Shown here piece after piece: positions 28,696 to 37,327 of a stretch of DNA of 64,000 nucleotides. The notes under the pieces are model-generated. The model searched no databases. It saw nothing but the letters and a program-made list of their open reading frames with translations, and was not told the origin of the DNA. A program made the translations under genes and the position numbers. How positions within the stretch are numbered: the first letter of the stretch is position 1; each line of letters begins with the position of its first letter. Source of the stretch: Candidatus Dependentiae bacterium (lineage in GTDB: Bacteria > Babelota > Babeliae > Babelales > Vermiphilaceae); contig JAGQHQ010000004.1 of assembly GCA_020431705.1 (NCBI GenBank), forward strand, positions 1 to 64,000, written 5' to 3'.

Positions 28696-29244
28696 ATGAA
28701 AACTAACATACACTATATTTTCTTACTCGGCTCTGTTCTCCTTGCACTCAATAGTATTACAACATGCGCACCAAAAGATAAAACTAGACAAAAAGAAAAA
28801 AGAGCTAGAATAAAATTAGAAAACAAAATATTAAAGGTTAAAGAAAATAGGGTGGCGATAAAGCTTGGATATGCAAAAAGAATTCGTTTAATAAACATAG
28901 AAGCTGGTGAATTTAAAGAAGAAGATTCTCTCAATGGCCCGCTATTAAATGGTAGTGAAGAGAGAGAAAAAGAGTTTTTATATAACAGATTTACTCTGAC
29001 TGAAAGAAGAAACCCAACTGCAAGGTGGATACTTTTTGGTCTTTATAAAGAATCAGAGAAAGAGGAAATAGAAATGTGTAAGGAAGAACAAGAATACAAG
29101 AAATTTTTAGATAAAAACCAGAAATGGATAGACAATAAAATTAATGAAATAAAACAAGAACGAGAAAGAGATAGAAATATAAAAATAGCGCTTATGTACC
29201 CCTTATTTATAATAATGAAGCTGAAAAGCTATTCATTTTTCTAA
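28696..29244 (+). CDS. Exported charged helical hypothetical protein
   Basis: 182 aa from ATG 28696, chosen for its AAAGGGA ribosome-binding site; the frame is open further upstream. The signal segment FLLGSVLLALNSITTC ends in a Cys, but I-T-T-C is a poor lipobox, so it may be a plain signal peptide. The mature part is very rich in Lys, Glu and Arg (DKTRQKEKRARIKLENK; EEQEYKKFLDK) and probably forms long helices. It ends with a short hydrophobic stretch (ALMYPLFIIMKL). No family recognised. Confidence 0.5.
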   Translation: MKTNIHYIFLLGSVLLALNSITTCAPKDKTRQKEKRARIKLENKILKVKENRVAIKLGYAKRIRLINIEAGEFKEEDSLNGPLLNGSEEREKEFLYNRFTLTERRNPTARWILFGLYKESEKEEIEMCKEEQEYKKFLDKNQKWIDNKINEIKQERERDRNIKIALMYPLFIIMKLKSYSFF

Positions 29245-29280
29245 TTAACCCATCACTAAAAAAGGCATGTCATACATATA

Positions 29281-29304
29281 TCTATAAATGTTGCTGTTTA
29301 TAGA
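29281..29304. repeat. Perfect 8-bp stem-loop
   Basis: TCTATAAA and TTTATAGA with an 8-nt loop, 37 bp after the previous gene. No T run follows, so it may be a processing or stability stem rather than a terminator. Confidence 0.35.
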
Positions 29305-29415
29305 ACGTGTTTTGCTACATGAAGTGTGTATGGCCCGAGCAGTATTCAGGCAAGAGCGTAGTAATCAAGCAAAGTAGTGCTTTATCAATCTAACAAACAA
29401 TATGAGGAATATCAT

Positions 29416-30351
29416 ATGAATTTCAACAAAATAACTTTGTTGTCACTATCTTTACTTAGTACACTCTCACATGCCATGTAAGAAAAGAATACCACAGAAT
29501 CTTCATATAATAAAGTACTTGAAGGATCTGGCGAGTATACCATTATTCCGAGAAAAACATTGAGCAACCATAATTTCTATAGCGATATAACAGATAAAAC
29601 TCTTTGTTTCGCATTTCATGTACTCAAAACAGGTTGGATTCCTGAACATGCCGAAGATAAACTTACTCTACCAGAAGATGCTACTAAACCAAAAAAGAAG
29701 CTTTTATCTATAGATGATACACAACATTTTATTGTGAAGCGCATTCATGACTATTACGTTAAAAGACACAAAAAGAATGATAGAAGGAAAATCAATAAAG
29801 TAATCAGTAACAGCTTGCTCATCATTGATAACAAGAAAGTTAGGAACAATACAATTAATAAAAATAATAATGATCAAAACATACCTACTAAACTTTCTGC
29901 ATGCGCTAATATGTTTACTAATCGTACAAAGAATTACTTAGATCATCACTTATCATCAAAATGGCCAAGACAACACGTTATTGAAGTTGGTAATCAACTT
30001 ATTTCATGTGTACAGCTTGCAGTTGCTGGAGATACAGCAACATTCTCTAAAAAAGAGGTTGATGGTGTATACAGTAAAAACAGAATCCTAAAGCAGAAGA
30101 AAGCGAATTTAAAAGCTGAGATTGCAGATAGTCGAAATCAAATTGCACAACAACAAGCTCTTATTGATGCTGCAAACAAAAAAGCTAGAAACCGTGGCGC
30201 AGCGCTTCTTTTAACTGCGGGTGCAGCTGGTGCTGCTAGTGGTGCAGTATATTTAGGTGTTCAAAAAGGATATATAAATATCACTATAAATACTGAAAAA
30301 ATAGCTGAAGATTCACCTGAATGGCTTGCTAATATCATCAACAAGAAATAA
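29416..30351 (+). pseudogene. Secreted coiled-coil protein broken by one in-frame stop codon
   Basis: From ATG 29416 (ribosome-binding site GAGGAA) the frame encodes a typical signal peptide ending L-S-H-A-M, then TAA at 29479-29481, then continues open in the same frame for 290 codons (E-K-N-T-T-E-S-S ...). Other secreted proteins here read A-M-E-E at this point, so GAA to TAA is the likely single change. The rest has a charged middle, a coiled coil (about 180-235) and a C-terminal hydrophobic segment (ALLLTAGAAGAASGAVYLG). Apart from this stop I see no other disruption, so the loss is recent, or the stop is read through, or there is a sequencing error. A restart at TTG 29560 would lack the signal peptide. 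Confidence 0.75.
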
Positions 30352-30381
30352 CAATATTCCCTGTTATCGGGGTTAGTATGG

Positions 30382-30419
30382 TTGAATCCTGGAGTGTATA
30401 CTCATACTCCAGGATTCAA
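30382..30419. terminator. Long perfect stem-loop after the broken gene
   Basis: TTGAATCCTGGAG and CTCCAGGATTCAA form a 13-bp perfect stem with a 12-nt loop, 30 bp after the stop. It is not followed directly by a T run, but T-rich sequence starts within about 20 bp. It may end transcription or protect the 3' end. Confidence 0.5.
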
Positions 30420-30670
30420 TACATACACTATCGTTTATACTATTTTTTATTCTTCTTATCTGATCTTCTTTTTAGCAACCGGCTTTTTATTATTATTTTT
30501 TTTAGAAATAGGCTCATTATGCTCTATCTTGAAGCAATATCTAAAAGAACACAAGAACAACATATACGATGGAAAGAAAATATAAAAAGATGAGTAGGCT
30601 TAGGCAAAAGGTGATATGTTGGAACTGTTTTTATATTCAATTTTGATTAGCTTGTTCTTTCCATTTCCAT

Positions 30671-30700
30671 GTTTAAGCAATCATAGTTTAAGCAATCACA
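30671..30700. repeat. Tandem 15-bp direct repeat
   Basis: Two copies of GTTTAAGCAATCA at 30671-30683 and 30686-30698, exactly 15 bp apart. They sit just upstream of a sequence with RNA-like secondary structure. Such spacing could be two protein-binding sites on nearly the same side of the helix. Confidence 0.6.
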
Positions 30701-30708
30701 TAAAAAAC

Positions 30709-30816
30709 GTAGGTAGAGAGTCAGTATACTTGCATTACCATCTCTGATAATGCAAGGAGCTTTATGGTGTAACAGCCGAAACCGTTAGATCATAAAGGCT
30801 ACTTCCCCCTACCTAC
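30709..30816. ncRNA. Candidate structured RNA of unknown class, about 108 nt
   Basis: The ends pair as GTAGGTAG (30709-30716) with CTACCTAC (30809-30816). Inside are two more stems: CTTGCATTA with TAATGCAAG (30729-30737 and 30748-30756, 9 bp, 10-nt loop) and GCTTTATG with CATAAAGGC (30759-30766 and 30791-30799, one bulge), the latter capped by TAAC with GTTA (770-773 and 784-787). Together this makes a closed three-stem junction. The stretch has no plausible gene in any frame. I compared it mentally with 5S rRNA, SRP RNA, tRNA, hammerhead and common riboswitches and found no match. Strand is not determined. It could also be a DNA element. Confidence 0.4.
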
Positions 30817-30947
30817 TTTCATAATATCGAAACGTACGATATAATTGCAACAGTTTTTAATGTTTTTATTTATCTTTTTTTATTTTTTTCCAATACAAGC
30901 CATCAATCATCTTTTGCATCAAAAAAGACCTTTTATTTTTGAGGATT
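30817..30947. other. T-rich spacer with no gene seen
   Basis: Together with the 30420-30670 stretch, this is the rest of a 650-bp region without a convincing gene. Short frames in 30378-30593 have no ribosome-binding site. Runs of T at 30868-30889 could end a plus-strand RNA made from the element upstream. Confidence 0.3.
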
Positions 30948-30976
30948 TTGAGCTATAAAAATCCATACATTATAAT
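30948..30976 (+). promoter_or_regulatory. Candidate sigma-70 promoter for the hydrolase gene
   Basis: TTGAGC (30948-30953), a 17-bp spacer and a perfect TATAAT (30971-30976), 30 bp before the ATG. A second TATAAT lies at 30994-30999 but is too close to the start to serve a normal leader. Confidence 0.55.
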
Positions 30977-31005
30977 TATCAAAAGCTATACGTTATAATG
31001 AGGGT

Positions 31006-31965
31006 ATGAAGAATATTAGTAGTAAAAAGTTTTTTTTATGTATAAGTACTATTTTAACCTGCTTGACCGGTTGTAATCCCTATAAAAATATGATCAAGAA
31101 AAAGGTGATCATAAAAAAACAAAGCTTATTTAATACAATAGAGCAAGAAAAAAAAGAAAAAATACCAATCATTACTATATGGATTCATGGCACACGGCCA
31201 TCAATAAGAGCATTAAAAATTCTACATAAACTTGCTCAAAAACCTGCACGCATTTTGGGAATTAAAAAATTACCCTATTTTCATTCAGTACCAGGACTTA
31301 AGCACATTTCAGAAGTTGATCCACAATATCGTTTGCGTAGGCATATGGAAATATTAACAATCAATAATCCTGATACCTATCCACGAGAACACGCATATAT
31401 TTTTGGCTGGTCAGGAAAATTAAGTTTTACTGAACGAGAAAAAGAAGCACGCAACTTGTATCATGCATTACAAAACATTTCAATTAAATATAAAAATACA
31501 TACAACACACAACCAATAATACGAATCATTGCACACAGCCATGGTGGAAACGTCGCACTCAATCTGGCAAAAATACATAAACAAGAAAATGCGTTTGCTC
31601 TGTATGTTGATGAACTTATCTTACTTGGATGTCCAGTACAAAAAGAAACGGCATATTATACAGCAGATCCTATCTTTAAAAAAATTTATTCTTTGTACTC
31701 ACACAGCGATATTATTCAAATCATTGACCCACAAGGATTATATAGCCGAGGACGACCATTTTTTTCTAAACGACGATTTCCCTTCCACGAAAAAATGAAG
31801 CAGGTATATACAACATTTAATGGTCGCCCAATGCTTCATTTGAGTTTCATAATAGATAAATTTATTAAAAATTTACCTGCAATCATACAAAAAATTAATA
31901 ATTGGTACGAAACAAAGCCAATTCAAAAATATGAAATCAGAAAACTGAGAATATTTATTCAATAA
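31006..31965 (+). CDS. Alpha/beta-hydrolase-fold lipoprotein
   Basis: 319 aa. The signal peptide ends in the lipobox L-T-G-C (Cys23), so Lgt should lipidate it and anchor it in a membrane facing the periplasm or outside. The hydrolase part has the oxyanion-type motif IWIHGTRPS (about 59-66) and a nucleophile elbow AHSHGGN with Ser178. A downstream Asp and His (for example in SHSDIIQIIDP and LHLSF) could complete the triad. The region after the elbow (ELILLGCPV) fits lipase or serine-esterase relatives. The substrate is unknown. A good promoter lies upstream. Confidence 0.75.
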   Translation: MKNISSKKFFLCISTILTCLTGCNPYKNMIKKKVIIKKQSLFNTIEQEKKEKIPIITIWIHGTRPSIRALKILHKLAQKPARILGIKKLPYFHSVPGLKHISEVDPQYRLRRHMEILTINNPDTYPREHAYIFGWSGKLSFTEREKEARNLYHALQNISIKYKNTYNTQPIIRIIAHSHGGNVALNLAKIHKQENAFALYVDELILLGCPVQKETAYYTADPIFKKIYSLYSHSDIIQIIDPQGLYSRGRPFFSKRRFPFHEKMKQVYTTFNGRPMLHLSFIIDKFIKNLPAIIQKINNWYETKPIQKYEIRKLRIFIQ

Positions 31966-32084
31966 GAAAAAACTAGCTTAAAAATATTTACATATAGCTA
32001 TTTGTATATATAATTACTTTTCAAGGTGTATCAACATCCATATTTTCTAGATACGTTCACAATTTTTTTCTTTAAGGAAAACTT

Positions 32085-33302
32085 ATGAATTCTAAAAAAC
32101 AATTATCGCTATTTATTTGGCTTTCCATTGCATCCACTATTTTTTCTGCTTCACTCGCAATGGAAGAAGGACCACCTACAAAATATAATCTTGTCTGTAA
32201 ATCTAAAAAACACCGTACAAGTAATATAGTACACGATGCTAGTACTGCTAAATGGAATAAAAAGAAAAAAAAAGAGCTTAAGATCTATCGTAAAAATGGT
32301 GGCAAAGATGCAGATCTTTATCAACCAAATTCACTTTTTGCTGAAATATTAAAACAATTTCCATATAAGAATATAGGGCAAAAAGTTAACCTCAACAATA
32401 TTAGGCTTAATAATTTGATAGATTTTGAAAATCTCCTTGATACAATGATTCTTAAAAAACAAATTGTACCAAATAATAATTTATTACAAAAAGCGCTCAT
32501 AATTGCAAATTCACTTTCAGTAGGATCAGAAGAAACATATATTTTGCTAAACAAACCACAAAATATTACTCAATTATGTCAAGCAGCTGGCAATATAGTT
32601 CTATCGCATGCTCTAAGTAGTATAAGCACTCAAGATGCTATTAATTTTTTGGATAAAACAAAGACATTTTTTACTATACAACTAAAGAAAAATCCATTTT
32701 TATCCGGTGTATTTTTAAATAACATTTCTTGCATAGTTACAAGTGCCGGACCAAGAAAAATATTATCCAATATAATACAAAAAAATTATGGATTACAATT
32801 TAATAACACAGAAATTGCTAAGTTAAAAACAAGCGAATATCTGAAGTGGAATAAAATATGTAACGAATGGGATAAAAAATATGGAACTATAAAAAAAATA
32901 TCATATCATACAACAAATAGTATGTTTTCCTTATTCCCTGCACTTGCGATCGGACCATTAATGATAATGACATTTAGACACTACACGCAAATAACAAATA
33001 ACAAACCTAATAGTAATATTGGTAGTATTATTACTGGAACATCATATTTCATTTTGTCAATAGCGTGTGCCCTAATGACATATGAATCAATAACTGATAA
33101 AGAAATACCATTCACAACAAAAAAATTGACCGATTACCCACGGAAGCCAATCTTAAGAGCAATATCTCATATACATCACCAAGATCATACTGCACAAAGC
33201 TATACAGATTTAACAATAAATCAGAGATTATGTACATTTGCTGCTTTTAATATTAGTTATTTAATCATCCTATCTCTAGTGAATAATATAAAATATAAAT
33301 GA
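32085..33302 (+). CDS. Secreted hypothetical protein with C-terminal membrane segments
   Basis: 405 aa with a ribosome-binding site (AAGGA) and a signal peptide ending SLAMEE. The mid part is helical and hydrophilic (residues about 60-270). Three hydrophobic segments follow: SMFSLFPALAIGPLMIMTF (about 284-302), GTSYFILSIACALMTY, and FAAFNISYLIILSLV near the end. The pattern (signal peptide, long soluble part, C-terminal membrane segments) recurs in other genes of this window. No family recognised. A bidirectional terminator follows. Confidence 0.6.
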   Translation: MNSKKQLSLFIWLSIASTIFSASLAMEEGPPTKYNLVCKSKKHRTSNIVHDASTAKWNKKKKKELKIYRKNGGKDADLYQPNSLFAEILKQFPYKNIGQKVNLNNIRLNNLIDFENLLDTMILKKQIVPNNNLLQKALIIANSLSVGSEETYILLNKPQNITQLCQAAGNIVLSHALSSISTQDAINFLDKTKTFFTIQLKKNPFLSGVFLNNISCIVTSAGPRKILSNIIQKNYGLQFNNTEIAKLKTSEYLKWNKICNEWDKKYGTIKKISYHTTNSMFSLFPALAIGPLMIMTFRHYTQITNNKPNSNIGSIITGTSYFILSIACALMTYESITDKEIPFTTKKLTDYPRKPILRAISHIHHQDHTAQSYTDLTINQRLCTFAAFNISYLIILSLVNNIKYK

Positions 33303-33331
33303 TAATTTAATTTATATATCTAGATGCCATT

Positions 33332-33370
33332 AAAAAAGACACTAACGCAATAAGCACTAGTGTCTTTTTT
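33332..33370. terminator. Bidirectional intrinsic terminator between convergent genes
   Basis: AAAAAAGACACTA and TAGTGTCTTTTTT form a perfect 13-bp stem with a 13-nt loop. The A/T tracts give a T run on both strands. It serves the secreted protein gene on plus and transketolase on minus. Confidence 0.9.
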
Positions 33371-33399
33371 CGCTTATCTCAAAAATCATCTACCATTCA

Positions 33400-35316
33400 C
33401 TAAGTTATTATCTTTCTATCTGTTTTTGATTCTTTAGTAAGCATCATTTTTACTTTCTGTACAATCGCACCTGCATTAATCTTCATCAAAGCAAGTAATT
33501 CTTCTGGCTTACCTGAGCGTGGTAATTCAGTTACTGCTAAACATTCGATATGAATATTAGTATTACGTAATACATATGTAATTGCTTGCCCTAAGCCACT
33601 CTCAAGATAATGGTCTTCTATTGTAATGACTTTTTTACCTGATTTATTAGCAATATCAATAATTGTTTGTATATCAAGTGGTTTAATTGAATATAAATCA
33701 ATTACTGATGCTACAATACTATCACCAATTAATAATTTATAAGCCTTGAGCGCTTCATGTAGTGTAACACCAGCTCCAATCAAGCAAATATCATCACTTT
33801 CACTTTGTTTAACAACCTTGCAACCTCCAATAGGAAAATTATCTGAACTATCATATAATACTGGTGTTGCCATCCGTGTTGTACGTAGATAACTAATACC
33901 TTGATTATATTCACCCATCTCTCCAATCAATTTATGTGTACTTATTGCATCAGATGGATATAAAACAACCGAGCCCGGTAGCGCTCGCATTAATGCAATA
34001 TCTTCCAGTCCCATTTGTGATGGTCCATCTTGCCCAATAGAAATCCCAGCATGTGAACCAACTAAACGCAAACTTGAATTCCCAATAGCTGCCATACGAA
34101 TTTGATCGTACGCACGGGAAAAAAATGATGCAAATGTAGAAATAAATGGTATTTTACCTCTTCGCTCCATACCAACACCCATACTCACCATATTCTGTTC
34201 TGCAATAAAACATTGCACAAAACGATCTGGGTGTCTTTCTTCGAAAATATCTGTAAATGTAGAATTCTTTACTTCAGCATCAAGACACACAACACTTTTA
34301 CACTCATCACCCAAATCAGCGAGTGCTTTCCCATACGCCTTGCGTGTTGGTACCATATCACCAAACTTGTATAGTGGATCTGGTATTTCTACACCAATAC
34401 ACTGTTGTGGATCTGATACATCAGCAGAAACTTCTGGTACTTTTGGTTTCCAATCAAAGTTTTTTTCATCAAATACCGCTGAATCTGGGTATTTCTCTGC
34501 CAACTCTTGCAAAACTTCATTAACTTCTTCTTTCTCAAATGCTTTGCCATGAAAACCTATTTTGTCTTCGACACGCGTGATTGGGTGACCTTTAAATGTT
34601 TTGGCAATAATTACCGTTGGATGATCTTTATGTTCACGGGCCTTTTGCAGTGCTTTAACAATATGATGCATATCGTGTCCATCAATAACAAGAGTATGCC
34701 ATCCAAATGCTTTAAATTTTTCTTCATATCTGTGTACATGATGTTCATGTATCGTCGGTGCACTTTGGCCCAAACGATTACAATCAACAATCGCTATTAA
34801 GTTATCTAATTTATAATAGTGTACAAGCTCAGCGGCTTCCCATATAGACCCTTCAGCAATTTCACCATCACCAAGTAATACATAAGTACGAAAGGCACGT
34901 TTATCAATTTTAGCACTAAGCGCCATGCCAGCACCAATTGATAATCCCATCCCTAATGAACCAGTTGCCGCTTCTGCATATTTGAAGCGTAATGTTGGAT
35001 GCCCTTCAATCGGTGAATCAATATTTCGATAAGTATATAAATCACTTTCACTGATTACACCAACCTCTTTCCATGCTGCATATAACAATGGAGACGCATG
35101 GCCTTTTGATAAGACAAAACGATCATTATCTGGGTTATCAAAATTATGCGGATCATAATGCATCGCATCAAAAAAAATAGCAGCAGTCACATCTGCTGCA
35201 GACAAACACGTTGTTGGATGCCCCGAACCAGCCTTAGAAGTCATTATTAATGAATACATGCGTAACTTATATGCTTTGTATTCTAAAAAATCCTTTAGGT
35301 TATTTTCTGATTTCAT
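33400..35316 (-). CDS. tkt: Transketolase
   Basis: Transketolase moves two-carbon units between sugar phosphates in the non-oxidative pentose phosphate pathway, using thiamine diphosphate. Motifs: GSGHPTTCLSAADV, SKGHASPLLYA, the thiamine/Mg site GDGEIAEGS, and FIAEQNMVSMGVGM with the catalytic Glu in the central domain, followed by a C-terminal domain (SVIDLYSIKPLD). The length (638 aa) and wording of several motifs (DRFVLSKGHASP; LGDGEIAEGS) recall the shorter, animal-type form more than E. coli TktA. The ATG overlaps the upstream gene's stop as TAATG. It links to the zwf-gnd operon 5 kb away, which makes ribulose 5-phosphate. Confidence 0.95.
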   Translation of the reverse strand: MKSENNLKDFLEYKAYKLRMYSLIMTSKAGSGHPTTCLSAADVTAAIFFDAMHYDPHNFDNPDNDRFVLSKGHASPLLYAAWKEVGVISESDLYTYRNIDSPIEGHPTLRFKYAEAATGSLGMGLSIGAGMALSAKIDKRAFRTYVLLGDGEIAEGSIWEAAELVHYYKLDNLIAIVDCNRLGQSAPTIHEHHVHRYEEKFKAFGWHTLVIDGHDMHHIVKALQKAREHKDHPTVIIAKTFKGHPITRVEDKIGFHGKAFEKEEVNEVLQELAEKYPDSAVFDEKNFDWKPKVPEVSADVSDPQQCIGVEIPDPLYKFGDMVPTRKAYGKALADLGDECKSVVCLDAEVKNSTFTDIFEERHPDRFVQCFIAEQNMVSMGVGMERRGKIPFISTFASFFSRAYDQIRMAAIGNSSLRLVGSHAGISIGQDGPSQMGLEDIALMRALPGSVVLYPSDAISTHKLIGEMGEYNQGISYLRTTRMATPVLYDSSDNFPIGGCKVVKQSESDDICLIGAGVTLHEALKAYKLLIGDSIVASVIDLYSIKPLDIQTIIDIANKSGKKVITIEDHYLESGLGQAITYVLRNTNIHIECLAVTELPRSGKPEELLALMKINAGAIVQKVKMMLTKESKTDRKIIT

Positions 35317-35822
35317 TATGTTTCTTTCTCAGTTTTTGTCTTTTTTGATACAGTTAAATACGCTAGAAACGCCCCGTGAACTATAAATATTTGTTGTATA
35401 ACATGCTGCTTAAATTCGTTTGAGTAAGGAGCTTGCGCAAAAGATCGTAATATCTCAACACTAGTATCAATTTGTGTATAAAGCACTTCTTTATTTTTAT
35501 TATCAGGCATTTTTATTACATAGTTTGTTAGACCCAAAAGACTTAATAGCGTGTCCCGTAAAAATGCTGTTTTTATGTGGTTACCGGTCGTCTTTCCAAG
35601 TAACGCATGTACAGCTTTTATTGTAAAATCATTTATATTTTCTGTTTTTGTTATGTCATAAGGCAAAGACTGTAACAAATTCTCTTGCTCAAAAGTATTT
35701 TGATTTTGATCACTATCTATTAAATTACCAACAAATTCACTATCTCTATTATTCTGTTCCTCCATTGTAAAAGATAAACCATTAACACCCAATAATAGAA
35801 ACGCAACTATTAATTTTTTCAT
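35316..35822 (-). CDS. Secreted hypothetical protein translated with transketolase
   Basis: 168 aa from the ATG at 35822, chosen because AGAGG lies 4-5 nt upstream and a signal peptide follows (LIVAFLLLGVNGLSFTMEE). The frame is open for 25 more codons upstream without a ribosome-binding site. The mature part is helical with no known domain; it ends in a hydrophobic helix (QQIFIVHGAFLAYLTV) and a basic tail. Its stop overlaps the tkt start (TAATG), so the two are probably coupled although their functions look unrelated. Confidence 0.6.
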   Translation of the reverse strand: MKKLIVAFLLLGVNGLSFTMEEQNNRDSEFVGNLIDSDQNQNTFEQENLLQSLPYDITKTENINDFTIKAVHALLGKTTGNHIKTAFLRDTLLSLLGLTNYVIKMPDNKNKEVLYTQIDTSVEILRSFAQAPYSNEFKQHVIQQIFIVHGAFLAYLTVSKKTKTEKET

Positions 35823-35968
35823 ACTACCTCTTAAAACAACTAAAATAGTGTTGTCAGATAGGCTATAATGCATAAAGAGTAAGTCAAGACAAAACATTAC
35901 ACGCTCAGAAACAGCATTATTAGTTATCGAAAAAAGTAAGTAATCTGTAGTAAGCTACTAAGTATTTG

Positions 35969-36127
35969 CTATTTTTTGTTTTCTTTTCTACCGCGCCAGT
36001 TTTCACAGCGTGCCCATGAGATAATTTTAGAGATGTTGGAAGCACCACGAGACATCGCTCTTTTGCTTGACTCCATTGTTCTTTTCCAATATTGACGAAC
36101 TTTTTTATTATCAAAAATTGTTTTCAT
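35969..36127 (-). CDS. Small basic protein, 52 aa
   Basis: ATG 36127 follows a near-perfect ribosome-binding site (AAAGGAGTG) at a normal distance, which is the best evidence for a real gene. The protein is basic and helical with Trp (VRQYWKRTMESSKRAMSRG; ISWARCENWRGRKENKK). It has no signal peptide or membrane segment. It lies divergent from the ComEC-like gene and in the same direction as the secreted protein/tkt pair (146-bp gap). Function unknown; small basic proteins of this kind can bind nucleic acid or act as toxins, but nothing here decides it. Confidence 0.55.
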   Translation of the reverse strand: MKTIFDNKKVRQYWKRTMESSKRAMSRGASNISKIISWARCENWRGRKENKK

Positions 36128-36147
36128 AATACACTCCTTTGCCTATT

Positions 36148-37233
36148 ATGAACATTTTAATAGAAATAATAAGAAAAAATCAACGCTATAAAGGGACTTT
36201 TGTATATAAAAAATATATACTAGCAAATATGAATCATACCAAAATAAACCCTTTGACCCTCTGGATCGTACGTTTTGTACAAATTCAGCTTTTTATGACA
36301 CTCATTTCTTTTCCGATTTTGGTTTGCTGGGGTATTCCCCTTTCAATGCTATCTCTACTAGGCAATCTCATTTTCAGCCCTGTTCTAACAATTTTTTTAC
36401 TACTGTGTTCTCTTATATTTTTTGGAGAACTTATTGGACTACCAACTAGCTTGCTTATTCGATTTTTGGAGTATATGAGCTCATGGTGGTGTTGGTTGTT
36501 AGAGTGGCCCAGCAATCGCTTTATATTCGGTTTTCCTAAACCTCCACTTTATATACTTGCATTGATACCAATATGCATTCTGATAACATTATTCAATAAA
36601 CAAACTCGGACACTCTTCATCAGTACAATAATTTTTGCAATATTATTATTTTTAACACTTTTATTTTGTAGTTTTTACAAAAAAGACAGGTGCCATACTA
36701 TAGAAGTACCATGCAATAACGGCCATGTTACACTCATCAACACCAAAAAAAAGTTAGTTCTTGTAGATCCCGGCGTTATTGGTCAACGAATTTCTTCATG
36801 CTCTTGGATTGAGTATACACTTATTCCACATATCATCAAAACTACGGGTAAAACAAGAATTAACCATATCATTTTACTGCAACCAAATAAAGTTACCTTT
36901 GATGCAATTGCACTTTTGTGCACGAAAATAGAAGTAAAAAAAATATATATGCCACTATGGGAAGGAAGTATGAAAAAAACAGGATTGATAAGCTTTTTTG
37001 ATTTAAAAAAAGCTATTAAAAATAACAACGTAATTCGTATTACCCAAAAACCACTATCATTTATACTAGACAACAATAGTTCAGTTATAATTGAACCCTT
37101 AGAACAGAAAATTAAAAAAAAAGAAATCAATTATCAAGCATGCAAAGTTACCTGGTGGCTAAAAAATAATGCTAAGAACATAAAAAGTCTATACTCAACT
37201 GCATACAAACAACCAAAGCTCTTGCAAACTTGA
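36148..37233 (+). CDS. Degenerate ComEC/Rec2-like membrane protein
   Basis: About 361 aa. The first ~190 residues hold several membrane segments that resemble the end of the ComEC competence domain (ISFPILVCWGIPLSMLSLLGN, then IFSPVLTIF). A C-terminal beta-lactamase-fold domain follows (VTLINTKKKLVLVDPGV). In ComEC that domain usually continues to a T-H-x-H-x-D-H metal site; here the same point reads INHIILLQPNKVTFDAI, with all metal ligands lost. The N-terminal OB-like domain is also absent. So this is a shortened paralogue without nuclease activity, or a decaying DNA-uptake gene. Start uncertain (ATG 36148, or a later ATG before the first membrane segment). Confidence 0.6.
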   Translation: MNILIEIIRKNQRYKGTFVYKKYILANMNHTKINPLTLWIVRFVQIQLFMTLISFPILVCWGIPLSMLSLLGNLIFSPVLTIFLLLCSLIFFGELIGLPTSLLIRFLEYMSSWWCWLLEWPSNRFIFGFPKPPLYILALIPICILITLFNKQTRTLFISTIIFAILLFLTLLFCSFYKKDRCHTIEVPCNNGHVTLINTKKKLVLVDPGVIGQRISSCSWIEYTLIPHIIKTTGKTRINHIILLQPNKVTFDAIALLCTKIEVKKIYMPLWEGSMKKTGLISFFDLKKAIKNNNVIRITQKPLSFILDNNSSVIIEPLEQKIKKKEINYQACKVTWWLKNNAKNIKSLYSTAYKQPKLLQT

Positions 37234-37327
37234 TAATCAACAATAAGCTGAGGTAATATGGGGCGATTCCTCTATTTATACAGGACAATAGCACACATTA
37301 TAAGCGCATATACAAAAAAGGATCATT

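Noticed and set aside
30378-30593. Two overlapping hydrophobic open frames
   Set aside because: They run across a perfect stem-loop, have no ribosome-binding site and look like translated T-rich spacer.
30709-30816. Possible hammerhead ribozyme, 5S rRNA or SRP RNA
   Set aside because: CTGATAA lacks the invariant G of the CUGANGA hammerhead core and the stem order is wrong. The conserved loops of 5S and SRP RNA are not found.
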